Assembly (NCBI RefSeq): GCF_002797375.1
Contig: NZ_KZ454941.1
Coordinates: 802,836 to 849,899 of the forward strand
Direction of reading: 5' to 3'
Source of the DNA: Bacillus sp. FJAT-42315
GTDB lineage: Bacteria > Bacillota > Bacilli > Bacillales > Domibacillaceae
Length of the DNA: 47,064 nucleotides
Every line of letters begins with the position of its first letter. Position 1 is the stretch's first letter. This document shows positions 1-8,693 of this stretch, piece after piece. The notes under the pieces were generated by a model. It ran no database searches. It saw only the letters and a list, made by a program, of their open reading frames with translations, and was not told where the DNA came from. The position numbers and the translations under genes are program-made.

Positions 1-10
1 ACCTTTTACT

Positions 11-29
11 GATAATGAATTTCATTTTC
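11..29 (+). promoter_or_regulatory. Fur box upstream of siderophore importer
   Basis: GATAATGAATTTCATTTTC matches the 19-bp Fur consensus (GATAATGATAATCATTATC) at 15 of 19 positions. It lies about 50 bp before the first importer gene, as expected for iron-repressed siderophore uptake. The promoter itself is mostly outside the window. Confidence 0.75.
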
Positions 30-78
30 TTCTTTGAACAGTCAAAAAAATCTCTGTAGGAGAGTCGCTACGATTGTT

Positions 79-1029
79 ATGAAAAGAAGATATTTAATCA
101 TTGCGTTAATTATTTTATCCATTGCTTCCTTGTTCATTGGCGTTACGCACATTTCTCCGTTAGATTTATTTAATTTAACGAATGAACAGACGATGATCTT
201 TTGGCAAAGTCGTGTTCCACGACTAGTGAGTATTATTATTGCTGGAATGAGTTTAAGTATTGCTGGGTTAATTATGCAGCAGTTGAGCCGAAATAAGTTT
301 GTCTCACCAACAACGGCTGGAACAATGGACTCTGCGAAGCTAGGAATTTTAGTTTCTATGATTCTATTTACCTCCGCTACGATGTTGCAGAAGATGATTG
401 TTGCTTTCATTTTTGCGATGGCTGGTACATTTTTATTTATGAAAATACTAGACAAAATAAAAATGAAAGATGTGATTTTCATTCCGCTTGTCGGATTAAT
501 GTTCGGGAATATTTTAGGATCGATCACAACATTTTTTGCCTATAAATATGGGTTGATTCAAAATATTGAGGCTTGGTTGCAAGGTGATTTTTCGATGGTA
601 ACATCAGGAAGATATGAATTATTGTACATAAGTATCCCGTTATTATTTATTGCTTATATGTATGCGGATAAATTTACTTTAGCAGGAATGGGAGAGGAGT
701 TTGCCGTGAACCTTGGCTTGAATTATAAGCAAGCGGTGAACATCGGGCTGACGATTGTGGCGTTATCGACGACGTTAGTTGTGTTAACAGTCGGCATCAT
801 TCCGTTTTTAGGATTAGTTATTCCTAATATCGTCTCGATTTATCAAGGAGATCATTTGAAGAAAAGCTTAGCCCATACAGCCTTACTTGGCGCGATTTTC
901 GTTCTGTTTTGTGATATTCTCGGCCGCATTATCATCTACCCATACGAAATTCCGATTGGATTGACAGTGGGCGTGATCGGCAGCGGTATCTTTATTTACA
1001 TGCTGATGAGGAGAAAAGCTTATGCGTGA
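79..1029 (+). CDS. yclN: Petrobactin-type siderophore ABC importer, permease 1 (YclN/FpbN-like)
   Basis: FecCD-family inner-membrane permease, 316 aa. It forms half of the channel that moves a ferric catecholate siderophore across the membrane. The sequence is almost wholly hydrophobic, with about nine helices, and carries the family pattern of a conserved SRNKFVSPTTAGTMD segment near residue 75 and GLVIPNIVS in the ATPase-contact region. From memory it closely resembles B. subtilis YclN (FpbN), the petrobactin permease. The ATG at 79 follows a GTAGGAGAG ribosome site; an upstream TTG at 34 in the same frame is less likely. The end overlaps yclO by 8 bp, so the genes are translationally coupled. 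A Fur box just upstream implies iron repression. Confidence 0.9.
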   Translation: MKRRYLIIALIILSIASLFIGVTHISPLDLFNLTNEQTMIFWQSRVPRLVSIIIAGMSLSIAGLIMQQLSRNKFVSPTTAGTMDSAKLGILVSMILFTSATMLQKMIVAFIFAMAGTFLFMKILDKIKMKDVIFIPLVGLMFGNILGSITTFFAYKYGLIQNIEAWLQGDFSMVTSGRYELLYISIPLLFIAYMYADKFTLAGMGEEFAVNLGLNYKQAVNIGLTIVALSTTLVVLTVGIIPFLGLVIPNIVSIYQGDHLKKSLAHTALLGAIFVLFCDILGRIIIYPYEIPIGLTVGVIGSGIFIYMLMRRKAYA

Positions 1030-1972
1030 AAACAAGAAAATATTAATCCTATCAGTAGCAGCTGTCGTGTTGATTCTCGCCTTTTTGTTTACGGATCTTG
1101 GGTATAATTGGAGCTACGCTTTGCCGAAGCGTGGTTGGAAAATATTTGCGATTGTACTGACGGGAGCGGCGATTGCATTTGCGACGCTTATCTTTCAAAC
1201 GATCACCAATAACCGAATTTTAACACCGAGCATTTTAGGATTAGATTCTTTATATATGCTCATTCAAACCGTATTAATTTTCACGTTAGGCTCCACCAAC
1301 TTGACTATTATTAATAAACAAGTGAACTTTCTTATCTCGGTTGTGCTGATGATTTTGTTCTCAAGTATTTTGTATAAAATCTTGTTTAAACGAGATAACG
1401 GAAACATTTACTTCTTGCTATTGATCGGTTTGATTTTTGGTACATTTTTTCAAAGTTTTTCTACGTTCATGCAAGTGCTTATTGATCCGAATGAGTTCAT
1501 GATGATTCAAGGAAAAATGTTTGCTAGCTTTAACAATGTGCAAACGGACGTATTAGCGTTAGCGGTTCTGTTAATTGTCCTTGTGTCGATCTACTTTGCT
1601 CGATTTATGAAATACCTCGATGTGTTATCGCTTGGAAGAGAACATGCGATTAACCTTGGTGTAGATTATGACTATGTCGTCAAACGATTGCTCGTTGTTG
1701 TTGCTATTTTAATTTCAGTAGCAACGGCTCTTGTTGGCCCGATTACGTTTTTAGGGTTGCTCGTTGTTAACGTGGCATATGAACTATTTAAGACGTATAA
1801 ACATTCGTATTTATTATTGGGTTCGATCTTAATTAGTATTATTGCCCTTGTCGGGGGACAACTGATCGTGGAGCGTGTCTTCACCTTCAGCACGACGTTA
1901 AGTGTCATTATCAACTTTATCGGCGGAGTTTATTTCATTTATTTATTGTTAAAGGAGAATAAACAATGGTAG
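1022..1972 (+). CDS. yclO: Petrobactin-type siderophore ABC importer, permease 2 (YclO/FpbO-like)
   Basis: Second FecCD-family permease, 316 aa, expected to heterodimerise with the preceding permease in the membrane. It has multiple hydrophobic helices and the family motif GPITFLGLLVVN near residue 240, corresponding to the region that contacts the ATPase. It starts inside the end of yclN and its own end overlaps yclP, giving a tightly coupled operon N-O-P-Q in the same order as in B. subtilis. Substrate assignment to petrobactin or another catecholate rests on family resemblance and gene order, not on a visible ligand-specific motif. Confidence 0.88.
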   Translation: MRENKKILILSVAAVVLILAFLFTDLGYNWSYALPKRGWKIFAIVLTGAAIAFATLIFQTITNNRILTPSILGLDSLYMLIQTVLIFTLGSTNLTIINKQVNFLISVVLMILFSSILYKILFKRDNGNIYFLLLIGLIFGTFFQSFSTFMQVLIDPNEFMMIQGKMFASFNNVQTDVLALAVLLIVLVSIYFARFMKYLDVLSLGREHAINLGVDYDYVVKRLLVVVAILISVATALVGPITFLGLLVVNVAYELFKTYKHSYLLLGSILISIIALVGGQLIVERVFTFSTTLSVIINFIGGVYFIYLLLKENKQW

Positions 1973-2724
1973 AAGTGCAAAGCGTGTCCAAAGTCTATGG
2001 AAGTAAAGCAGTGATTGATCAAGTATCAGTTAATATTCCTAAAGGCAAAATTACTTCGTTTATCGGGCCTAATGGTGCGGGGAAAAGTACGCTTTTATCA
2101 ATGATTAGTCGTCTCATTACGAAAGATGAGGGAGAAATTTTCGTTGATGGAGAAGAAGTAAGCCGAGCGAAAAGTAAAGAGCTGTCTAAGAAAATTGCGA
2201 TATTAAAGCAATCGAATTACTTAAACTTGCGCTTAACTGTACGAGAACTTGTTTCCTTTGGTCGTTTTCCTTACTCGCAAGGAAAGCTAAAGGAAGACGA
2301 TTGGAAGCATGTTGATGAAGCCATTCGCTATATGGAGCTAGAAGATATGCAGCATAAATATCTTGATCAACTAAGTGGTGGACAACGTCAGCGTGCGTTC
2401 ATTGCGATGGTGATCGCTCAAGATACGGAGTATGTCTTGCTAGATGAACCACTCAATAACTTAGATATGAAACATTCTGTCCAAATCATGAAAGTGTTAA
2501 GAAGGTTGACAAATGAGTTAGGCAAAACGGTGATCATTGTTATTCACGATATTAATTTCGCTTCTTGTTATTCCGATTACATTGTCGCTTTAAAAGACGG
2601 CAAAATTGCAAAACAAGGCTCGGTGGATGAGATGATGGATCGCCAAATATTGAAAGACATTTATGAAATGGATATGAACATTGAAACAGTGAATAATTGT
2701 AAAATATGCGTATATTTTAAATAG
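1966..2724 (+). CDS. yclP: Siderophore ABC importer ATPase (YclP/FpbP-like)
   Basis: Cytoplasmic ATPase of the iron-siderophore importer, 252 aa. Walker A is GPNGAGKST (residues 34-42), the signature is LSGGQ (136-140), and Walker B ends with YVLLDEP (Asp160, Glu161), followed by the D-loop NNLD and the H-loop histidine in VIHDINF. All catalytic motifs are intact and the length is normal for the FepC/FhuC class. It overlaps yclO by 7 bp and is followed 12 bp later by the binding protein gene. Confidence 0.93.
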   Translation: MVEVQSVSKVYGSKAVIDQVSVNIPKGKITSFIGPNGAGKSTLLSMISRLITKDEGEIFVDGEEVSRAKSKELSKKIAILKQSNYLNLRLTVRELVSFGRFPYSQGKLKEDDWKHVDEAIRYMELEDMQHKYLDQLSGGQRQRAFIAMVIAQDTEYVLLDEPLNNLDMKHSVQIMKVLRRLTNELGKTVIIVIHDINFASCYSDYIVALKDGKIAKQGSVDEMMDRQILKDIYEMDMNIETVNNCKICVYFK

Positions 2725-2736
2725 GAGTGTAGACAT

Positions 2737-3687
2737 ATGTGGAAAAAATTATCCCTACTGTTGATGACGATGTTATTCGTTGTTGTTGCAGCAGCTTGTA
2801 GTTCAGAAACAAAAGAAGATAAAAAAGCAGAAGAACCAAAGAAAGAAGCAGAAAAAATAACGGTTACTCATGAATTAGGCGAAACAGATGTGCCGAAAAA
2901 CCCAGAAAAAGTCGTTGTTTTTGATTTGGGTACACTTAGCACGTTGGATACATTAAATGTTGAAGTAGCTGGACTTCCGAAAGATGTAGTTCCTGCTTAC
3001 TTATCTAAGTATGAAGATGAAAAATATGAAGGCCTTGGTGGATTAAAAGAGCCTGATTTTGAAAAAATCCATGCGATGAAGCCAGATTTAATTATCATTT
3101 CAGGTCGTCAAGCAGATATGTATGATCAGTTTATGGAAATTGCTCCGACGATTTATTTAGGAGTAGACGAAAAAGATTACATGAATTCTTTTAAGAAAAA
3201 TACAGAAATCGTAGGCCAAATTTTTGGTAAAGAAGAAGAAGTGAAAACAGAATTAGCAAAGGTTGACGCACAAATTCAAGCAGTAAAAGACGTAGCAGCT
3301 AAATCTGGAAAGACTGGCTTAATTGTTTTAGCGAGTGAAGGAGAAATGAGTGCTTACGGACCAGGCTCTCGCTTTGGAATTCTTCATGATGAATTAGGTG
3401 TCAAACCTGCGGATGAAAACATTGACATTTCTAATCACGGTGCAAGTATTTCATTTGAATATATCGTGGAAAAAGATCCAGATTATCTATTCTTAATCGA
3501 CCGTGGTGCAGTCGTCGGTGGAAAAGCTTCTGCTGAACAAGTAGTAGCAAATGATTTATTAAAAAACACAAAAGCAATCAAAGATGACAACGTAGTTTAC
3601 TTAGACGGAAACTACTGGTACCTATCTGGCGGCGGGCTAGGATCTGTCTCTGCGATGGTGAAAGAAGTAGCAGAAGGATTAAAATAA
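2737..3687 (+). CDS. yclQ: Siderophore-binding lipoprotein (YclQ/FpbQ-like)
   Basis: Extracellular substrate-binding lipoprotein, 316 aa, that captures the ferric siderophore and delivers it to the YclNO channel. It has a lysine-containing N-terminus, a hydrophobic core and a lipobox ending at Cys21 (VAAAC), then a charged, lysine/glutamate-rich linker (residues 23-40) typical of Gram-positive lipoproteins. The body has the class III periplasmic-binding-protein pattern with a single long connecting helix around residues 160-185. Last gene of the operon, followed by a strong terminator. B. subtilis YclQ binds petrobactin; that specificity is inferred here. Confidence 0.9.
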   Translation: MWKKLSLLLMTMLFVVVAAACSSETKEDKKAEEPKKEAEKITVTHELGETDVPKNPEKVVVFDLGTLSTLDTLNVEVAGLPKDVVPAYLSKYEDEKYEGLGGLKEPDFEKIHAMKPDLIIISGRQADMYDQFMEIAPTIYLGVDEKDYMNSFKKNTEIVGQIFGKEEEVKTELAKVDAQIQAVKDVAAKSGKTGLIVLASEGEMSAYGPGSRFGILHDELGVKPADENIDISNHGASISFEYIVEKDPDYLFLIDRGAVVGGKASAEQVVANDLLKNTKAIKDDNVVYLDGNYWYLSGGGLGSVSAMVKEVAEGLK

Positions 3688-3694
3688 TAAGCGG

Positions 3695-3735
3695 AAAAGA
3701 GGCATTCCCGATTTGTGGGGAATACCTCTTTTTTG
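3695..3735 (+). terminator. Rho-independent terminator of the siderophore operon
   Basis: The arms AAAAGAGGCATTCCC and GGGGAATACCTCTTTT pair, with a mismatch-bearing stem, and are followed by a T-run. It sits directly after the yclQ stop codon. Confidence 0.9.
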
Positions 3736-3846
3736 TTTTAGTGCGAGAAGTTCGACCGTTGCACCTATCGATTGCTACTCCGCCAAATAGCCCAGTATCA
3801 GTTCTACAAAAAAAGGACAGTCTAATCATAAAGGGGGTGAATTCCT

Positions 3847-4002
3847 TTGGCAAAAGACGTTCTTTGTGAAGTAAATAACTGTACTTTCTGGGCGCAAGGA
3901 AATAAATGTTCAGCGGAAGCTATTTATGTTGTCAGTCATAAAGGGCAACAAGCCTCTGACAGCAAAGAAACCGACTGTAACACATTCGAACCCCATATAT
4001 AA
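3847..4002 (+). CDS. DUF1540 domain protein
   Basis: Small 51-residue protein. Four cysteines are arranged as in DUF1540 (Cys7, Cys12, Cys21 and Cys44), with the family pattern C-x4-C-x(7-9)-C-x-A and a C-terminal C-x-TFEP. Start is TTG at 3847, with a strong AAAGGGGGTGA site 6 nt upstream. Cys spacing suggests metal binding, but the biochemical role of the family is unknown. It has no partner gene; the next feature is a repeat block. Confidence 0.85.
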   Translation: MAKDVLCEVNNCTFWAQGNKCSAEAIYVVSHKGQQASDSKETDCNTFEPHI

Positions 4003-4215
4003 GAAGAAAAGCGGAAGTCCACTAGCCGTTAGCGCTTGTAGCTAGACAAAAGAAAAGCGGAGCCGACTGTTCAGACACGACAAGCAAATGGCAGAATGAC
4101 GTAATGGTGTTCTTCAGCCATGCAGTCAGGCTGCCATTTGACTCGAGTGTCTAAGAGGCGGAGCTGGACAAAAGAAAAGCGGAAAGCGCTGCTCATCGGC
4201 GTATGGGCTGGAACG
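4003..4215. repeat. REP-like interspersed repeat block with long imperfect hairpin
   Basis: A GACAAAAGAAAAGCGGA direct repeat occurs at 4045-4061 and 4167-4183, with a shorter relative at 4003-4017. Between them lies a long imperfect inverted repeat: AGACACGA and CAAATGGCAG (4073-4094) against CTGCCATTTG and CGAGTGTCT (4131-4152). The segment 4160-4215 is closely related, in inverted orientation, to 32035-32095. No coding capacity is seen. Confidence 0.7.
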
Positions 4216-4235
4216 ATCCGCACCTAACCAAGAAG

Positions 4236-4262
4236 CCAGTTACCACCACGGTAACTGGTTTC
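4236..4262. terminator. Hairpin between repeat block and MFS gene
   Basis: CCAGTTACC and GGTAACTGG form a perfect 9-bp stem around a short loop. It has only a weak T-tract on the plus strand. It resembles the terminator at 6481-6520 in sequence and may serve the DUF1540 transcript. The region 4263-4379 holds nothing else recognisable. Confidence 0.45.
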
Positions 4263-4379
4263 AGATTATTTGGACTTACCTTAAGAATTCTCTTATGCCT
4301 CTACTAAGAATAAGATCTTATTCAATACAAAATGCTTACCCCCGTAAATTTTTGTATTCGTAGTTTTACATATATTTAT

Positions 4380-5771
4380 TTACATACGTACGAATCGCCA
4401 TGTTAGTAAAGATGCTCCAAGATATGCAATAGCCATTACTAAGAAAGCAACACTTACGCCAGAATACCAATTCTGAGATTCATAAAGTACGATCCCCATT
4501 ATTGCAACACCTATTAAAGCCCCAATTTGCCTATTAACATTTAATGTTGCACTTGCTATATTTGCATGTTCCTTACCTGCAGCTTGCATCACAGTAACCG
4601 TCATTGCTGGCACTGCAACACCAACTCCTAAGTTAGCCATTGCATAAATCACAGCTAAAATCCAATAAGGGGCACTAGAAACAATAACCATTAAAATTAA
4701 TGATCCCATTCCAGCTATTATAAGAGACATTAACATCGGAATTTTCACTCCGAATCGTGTTGTTAATAGGGAGAATAGTAGATTACCTATGATAAACACT
4801 ACCATCATTGGTAATAACTCCACGCCAGCCATAAAAGGGCTCGAGCCTTTTGCTTTTTGAAGGAATAATCCAAACATAAAAATCCCTCCAAAGAGTGCAA
4901 AGTTAATTAAAAAGCCAACAACATTCGCTGATGAAAAACTTGAATTATTGAATAAATTAATAGGAATAATAGGGACCTTCACCATACGTTCTATGTAAAT
5001 AAAAAGAACGGCAGAAACAATGGTTACAATAATTGCGATTATTACAGGAGAAGAAAACCACCCAATGGATGGACCTTCAATAAGAACAAAAGAAAGTCCA
5101 GCTAAAGTGATAATTCCTAAAATATGATTTAGAAGGTTCAAACGACTTTTAACACCAGGAGAATGAGTCACAATCAAGTAAGCCATTAAGAGTCCAATAA
5201 TACCTATTGGGATGTTAATTAAGAATATACTTCGCCAACCAAATGTATGAACTAATACTCCACCAACAAAAGGCCCTAAACCTGAAGAAATAGAAACAAT
5301 AGCAGACCATATACCAAACATTTTTGCTCGTTTTTTTGCATCTGGATAAGAAGTTGTTAATAAGCTTAAGGAACTCGGCATAAATAAAGCGGCACCTGCC
5401 CCCTGTAAAAAACGAGTTGCTATAAGAATATTTCCAGTGGGTGCTATAGCACATAATATCGATGCGAGTACAAAAATTGTTAAACCGATCATATAAATGT
5501 TTTTGGCTCCAAATCTATTGGCTAATGAACCACCGGCTAAAAGCAATGAAGCAAAAGATAATAGATAGCTATCCACAATCCATGTAGCACTTGAGAGACT
5601 AATTTGTAACTTTTCTTGAATATCAGCAACGGCTACATTTACTACTGTAACGTCAAGTGTAGCCATCACGAATCCCATTGCTAACGCAACCAAAATCCAA
5701 ATGTCAGAATGAGTATGCGGTTGAGTATGTTGTATTTCAGCTTTATTATTATTTACTCCTTGTATCGTCAT
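4380..5771 (-). CDS. MFS drug exporter, DHA2 (EmrB/QacA) family
   Basis: Inner-membrane proton-driven exporter, 463 aa, with about 14 predicted helices. DHA2 hallmarks visible are a D-V-T-V-V-N-V-A helix-1 motif (near residue 40), a motif A region LANRFGAKN after helix 2, and a motif C stretch GLGPFVGGVLVHTFGWR ending in IFLINIPIG (near residues 163-190). Start ATG at 5771, with GGGAGGT about 11 nt upstream. It is divergent from an HxlR-type regulator, which probably controls it. The substrate cannot be told from sequence; antibiotics, dyes or aromatic compounds are all possible. Confidence 0.88.
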   Translation of the reverse strand: MTIQGVNNNKAEIQHTQPHTHSDIWILVALAMGFVMATLDVTVVNVAVADIQEKLQISLSSATWIVDSYLLSFASLLLAGGSLANRFGAKNIYMIGLTIFVLASILCAIAPTGNILIATRFLQGAGAALFMPSSLSLLTTSYPDAKKRAKMFGIWSAIVSISSGLGPFVGGVLVHTFGWRSIFLINIPIGIIGLLMAYLIVTHSPGVKSRLNLLNHILGIITLAGLSFVLIEGPSIGWFSSPVIIAIIVTIVSAVLFIYIERMVKVPIIPINLFNNSSFSSANVVGFLINFALFGGIFMFGLFLQKAKGSSPFMAGVELLPMMVVFIIGNLLFSLLTTRFGVKIPMLMSLIIAGMGSLILMVIVSSAPYWILAVIYAMANLGVGVAVPAMTVTVMQAAGKEHANIASATLNVNRQIGALIGVAIMGIVLYESQNWYSGVSVAFLVMAIAYLGASLLTWRFVRM

Positions 5772-5888
5772 CTTTATTTCAGACCTCCCATTTTAATTTA
5801 TATAGTCTAGTAAAAAGTCAAATGATAAGCTTCTAGAGTATATGCTTGTTAATAGATATCAAACTTGATGTTTACCATTGTCACCCTA

Positions 5889-5916
5889 TTTACTATACTA
5901 ATTGAAGTGCTATAAT
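5889..5916 (+). promoter_or_regulatory. Sigma-A-like promoter for HxlR-type gene
   Basis: TTTACT (5889-5894) and TATAAT (5911-5916) are separated by 16 bp, 62 bp before the start codon at 5978. Just downstream, around the expected transcription start, TACT (5925-5928) and AGTA (5941-5944) are split by a T-rich spacer. This recalls the TACT/AGTA operators of YodB/CatR regulators and is a possible autoregulatory site. Confidence 0.5.
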
Positions 5917-5977
5917 TGGGAAAGTACTGATTTTTTTTATAGTAACTATATAAAAATATACTTGAGGAGGAAGTCAA

Positions 5978-6334
5978 ATGAATAAACAAGGGAAAGATGG
6001 ATTATCTAAGTGTCCGATTGAAAAGACGATGATGGTGATAGGTGGGAAATGGACATTTGTCATTCTTAGAGATCTTTTTATGGGACCAAAGCGATTTGGT
6101 GAATTAGAAAAATCATTGCAAGGAATCAGTCCTAGAACTCTGTCCATAAGATTGAAAGAGTTAGAAAATGAAGGGATTATTAAGCGCGCAATTTACTCTA
6201 CTATTCCACCACATGTAGAATATTCTCTAACTGAAAAGGGACAAGATCTTCGTCCTATTTTTGATGAAATGAAGAATTGGGGAAATACATGGGATATATT
6301 AGATTTGAAAGAGAACAATGAACAACATGAGTAG
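5978..6334 (+). CDS. HxlR/DUF24-family winged-helix regulator
   Basis: 118-residue DNA-binding regulator. It has the DUF24 signature: an N-terminal Cys12 followed by PIEKTMMVIGGKWTFVILRDL and GPKRFGEL, a recognition helix in SPRTLSIRLKELE, and a wing with VEYSLTEKG. In relatives such as HypR, YodB and CatR the N-terminal cysteine senses electrophiles, quinones or disulfide stress, and Cys12 is in the equivalent place. Strong AGGAGG site before ATG 5978. Divergent from the MFS exporter, its probable target. The signal is not known. Confidence 0.85.
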   Translation: MNKQGKDGLSKCPIEKTMMVIGGKWTFVILRDLFMGPKRFGELEKSLQGISPRTLSIRLKELENEGIIKRAIYSTIPPHVEYSLTEKGQDLRPIFDEMKNWGNTWDILDLKENNEQHE

Positions 6335-6480
6335 TTAGCAGTAGAAGCATTTCAATACTATTTTCTTGGTATAGTATCCTCTTTAAAATCAAACAACTTT
6401 ATGGGAAGAATCAGGGGCGTTAATCATTTAAAACTTATTTGCATTATAAAAGGAAAATGCTCAAGTAATTGAATAAAAGC

Positions 6481-6520
6481 AAAACACCAGTTGCCATCAC
6501 GGCAACTGGTGTTTTCGTTT
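6481..6520. terminator. Bidirectional terminator
   Basis: A perfect 13-bp stem (AACACCAGTTGCC / GGCAACTGGTGTT) with a 5-nt loop is flanked by A-rich and T-rich tracts. It lies between the convergent HxlR gene and the histidine kinase, immediately next to the kinase stop codon. Confidence 0.85.
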
Positions 6521-7939
6521 TTAACTTCGACTAAGTGGCAATTGAACGATAAATGTGGTACCGAAGCTAGAGCTTTCTTTTAAGATTAAGTCGCCATCTA
6601 GGGCGTTGGCTAACAGTTTACTGAAAGGAAGGCCGAGACCGAGACCACGGATTTTATATTTTTTATTATCGCCTCGGTAAAATCGTTCGAACACTAGCTC
6701 TTGCTCTGCTTTTGGAATGCCTAAGCCGTTATCTTTTACTTCGATTAACAAAAGCTGATTTTCTTCCGTCAATGTAATGTCAATTTGACCATCTGCTTCG
6801 ACGGCGTGTTTAGCATTGTTGAGCAAGTTGACGATAATTTGCTGTAGTCGAACAAGGTCGGTGTAAATGATTCGGTCGGCTGTTAGTGTCGTTAACTCGA
6901 CAGCGATCGAGTCTAGGTCTTGCCCTATTTTCCATTGATGCACCATTTCAGTCATTAGCTCGTTGACGTGATGTTCTTCCATGGCAACGGGCAGGGCGTT
7001 CGCTGTAAAGGAGTTAAACTCTAATAAATCGTTGATCATTTTTTGCATTTTAGCCGTTTCCTTCAAAGAGATGCTCAAAAATTCTTCAGCTTCATCCCCG
7101 GTGACGACTCCATCTTTGACGGCTTGTAGTAGACCACTAATTGACGTGACAGGAGTTTTTAATTCATGAGTGACACCGGCTAACAGCTCTGCTCGCAACG
7201 CTTCTAGCTGCTGTAGCTTTTGCGCCATTTCTTTAAATGAATAGATTAAGTCATACACTTCCTGCTCTTTCGTATGCTCAGGGAGACGCACGTTGTAATT
7301 CCCCTCTTGAATTTGCTTGGCGGCTTCGGCTACTTGACTGATCGGTTTAGACAGCCTGCGCGATAAAATATAAATCGCCGCCCAGCCAAATAATCCGAGG
7401 CTGACGATCAAAATGGCTAACAAACGGTACTCATCGGTGACATTTCCGAGTTCGTTTTCCGGTTGTAGCATAATGACCCAGCCGAACACGACATCCTCCA
7501 CTTCAATCGGTTTTTTAATCATCCAAATGCGCGCTTCCTCCGTACCAGTCGGATACTTTAGCACATCTCTATTCTTTTGTAATAGATCGATGGGGAAGTG
7601 ATCTAAACTGTATGGTCCATCGGATTGATTCGTGGACAACACTTGACCAGCGGCATCAGTAATATAAATCGCTGGTGGACGTTCGGATTGTAAAAACTGA
7701 TCGCGACTTTTCAACGTATTTTTATCGATAGAAGGAGAAGTGTTGGGCTGTTGGCTACCCGCAATGCGGTTAGCTAATTCCTCAGCAATGAATTCGGAGA
7801 TCTCTAAACGATTTTCTAAAATTGTATGCTGAATCCAAGCAACAGAAAGGATCGTGACGACGATCAAGCCGAGGACTAACGTCGCTACATAGCGGGTCGT
7901 CCAATATTTAAGTAAAGAAATTCTATTCGTCTTTTTCAT
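6521..7939 (-). CDS. Membrane sensor histidine kinase
   Basis: 472 aa two-component kinase. TM1 spans about residues 16-38, then an extracellular sensor of about 135 residues, TM2 about 173-193, HAMP to about 245, then HisKA with phospho-acceptor His258 in VTHELKTP. The HATPase domain has the N-box (NLLNNAKHAV, near 371-380), G1 (DNGLGIP) and G2 (RGLGLGL). All catalytic boxes are intact. It overlaps the response regulator gene by 17 bp, so the pair is coupled. The signal is unknown; the extracellular domain is a Cache/PAS-sized region without a recognisable ligand motif. Confidence 0.92.
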   Translation of the reverse strand: MKKTNRISLLKYWTTRYVATLVLGLIVVTILSVAWIQHTILENRLEISEFIAEELANRIAGSQQPNTSPSIDKNTLKSRDQFLQSERPPAIYITDAAGQVLSTNQSDGPYSLDHFPIDLLQKNRDVLKYPTGTEEARIWMIKKPIEVEDVVFGWVIMLQPENELGNVTDEYRLLAILIVSLGLFGWAAIYILSRRLSKPISQVAEAAKQIQEGNYNVRLPEHTKEQEVYDLIYSFKEMAQKLQQLEALRAELLAGVTHELKTPVTSISGLLQAVKDGVVTGDEAEEFLSISLKETAKMQKMINDLLEFNSFTANALPVAMEEHHVNELMTEMVHQWKIGQDLDSIAVELTTLTADRIIYTDLVRLQQIIVNLLNNAKHAVEADGQIDITLTEENQLLLIEVKDNGLGIPKAEQELVFERFYRGDNKKYKIRGLGLGLPFSKLLANALDGDLILKESSSFGTTFIVQLPLSRS

Positions 7940-8618
7940 AAATACAAAATTGATACCCCAATCCTCTCAATGTTTTAATTTCTCCTTCTGCTTTCGGCCA
8001 GTTCTTCAACGATTTTCGCAGCCGCTTAATCGAGAGGTCCACTGCTCGATCACTGCCATCATAATCCTGCCCCCATACATGCTCAATCAGCTGCTCGCGA
8101 GTAAACGTGCGATTCGGCTGGGAAGCAAGAAAGAACAAAACCGATAAGTCACGTGGAGGTAATGAAATTTCTTCCTCCTTGATCGTCACTCGATGAGCCG
8201 TGCGGTCGATCGTTAAACAGCCATAGCTTGTTATAGAAGAAGGCGTTGGTTCCTCACCGCTTCTTCGTAACACAGCCTTCACTCGTGCCACGACTTCTTC
8301 GCCGTTAAATGGCTTCGCAATATAATCATCGGCGCCGCCATTTAAGCCGGATAGCCGATAATTGACATCGCCAAGAGCCGTTAGCATAATGACAGGACAG
8401 GAACTCGACTCTCGAATTGTTTTTAACACGGTCCACCCGTCCGCTTTTGGCATCATGACATCGAGTAATACGAGTGCCGGTTGCTCGGTTTGGAATTGCT
8501 CAATTGCTGCTTCTCCATCAAATGCTTGTACGACTTGAAAGCCACCTTTTAGCAAATAGGCCTTTAATACTTGGCTGATTGCCGGTTCATCTTCTGCTAC
8601 TAAAATCGTTGCTGTCAT
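7923..8618 (-). CDS. OmpR/PhoB-family response regulator
   Basis: 231 aa transcription factor. The receiver domain has acidic pair Glu9/Asp10, phospho-acceptor Asp53 (LLDVMMP), Thr80 and Lys102 (KPF). The C-terminal winged helix has DRAVDLSIKRLRKSL and an RGLGYQF wing end. Start chosen at ATG 8618 behind GGGGTGGGG; an in-frame upstream ATG at 8657 would add 13 residues not typical of the family. First gene of the kinase pair. A small secreted protein gene lies immediately upstream in the same direction and carries direct repeats in its promoter that this regulator may bind. Confidence 0.93.
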   Translation of the reverse strand: MTATILVAEDEPAISQVLKAYLLKGGFQVVQAFDGEAAIEQFQTEQPALVLLDVMMPKADGWTVLKTIRESSSCPVIMLTALGDVNYRLSGLNGGADDYIAKPFNGEEVVARVKAVLRRSGEEPTPSSITSYGCLTIDRTAHRVTIKEEEISLPPRDLSVLFFLASQPNRTFTREQLIEHVWGQDYDGSDRAVDLSIKRLRKSLKNWPKAEGEIKTLRGLGYQFCIYEKDE

Positions 8619-8658
8619 CAGCCCCACCCCTTTTTTCTTCATTATATAAAAAAACATA

Positions 8659-8685
8659 AAGAAGCTGCCAATCAGACAGCCTCTA
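8659..8685 (-). terminator. Terminator/attenuator hairpin before response regulator
   Basis: On the minus strand AGAGGCTG pairs with CAGCTTCT (one G-U pair), followed by a T-rich run. It lies between the small secreted protein gene and the response regulator gene, so it may limit read-through from the former into the latter. Confidence 0.55.
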
Positions 8686-8693
8686 AAAAAATA

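Noticed and set aside
42-527. Long reading frame opposite the first siderophore permease gene
   Set aside because: It is antisense to a clearly recognised permease, has no ribosome site and no family pattern.
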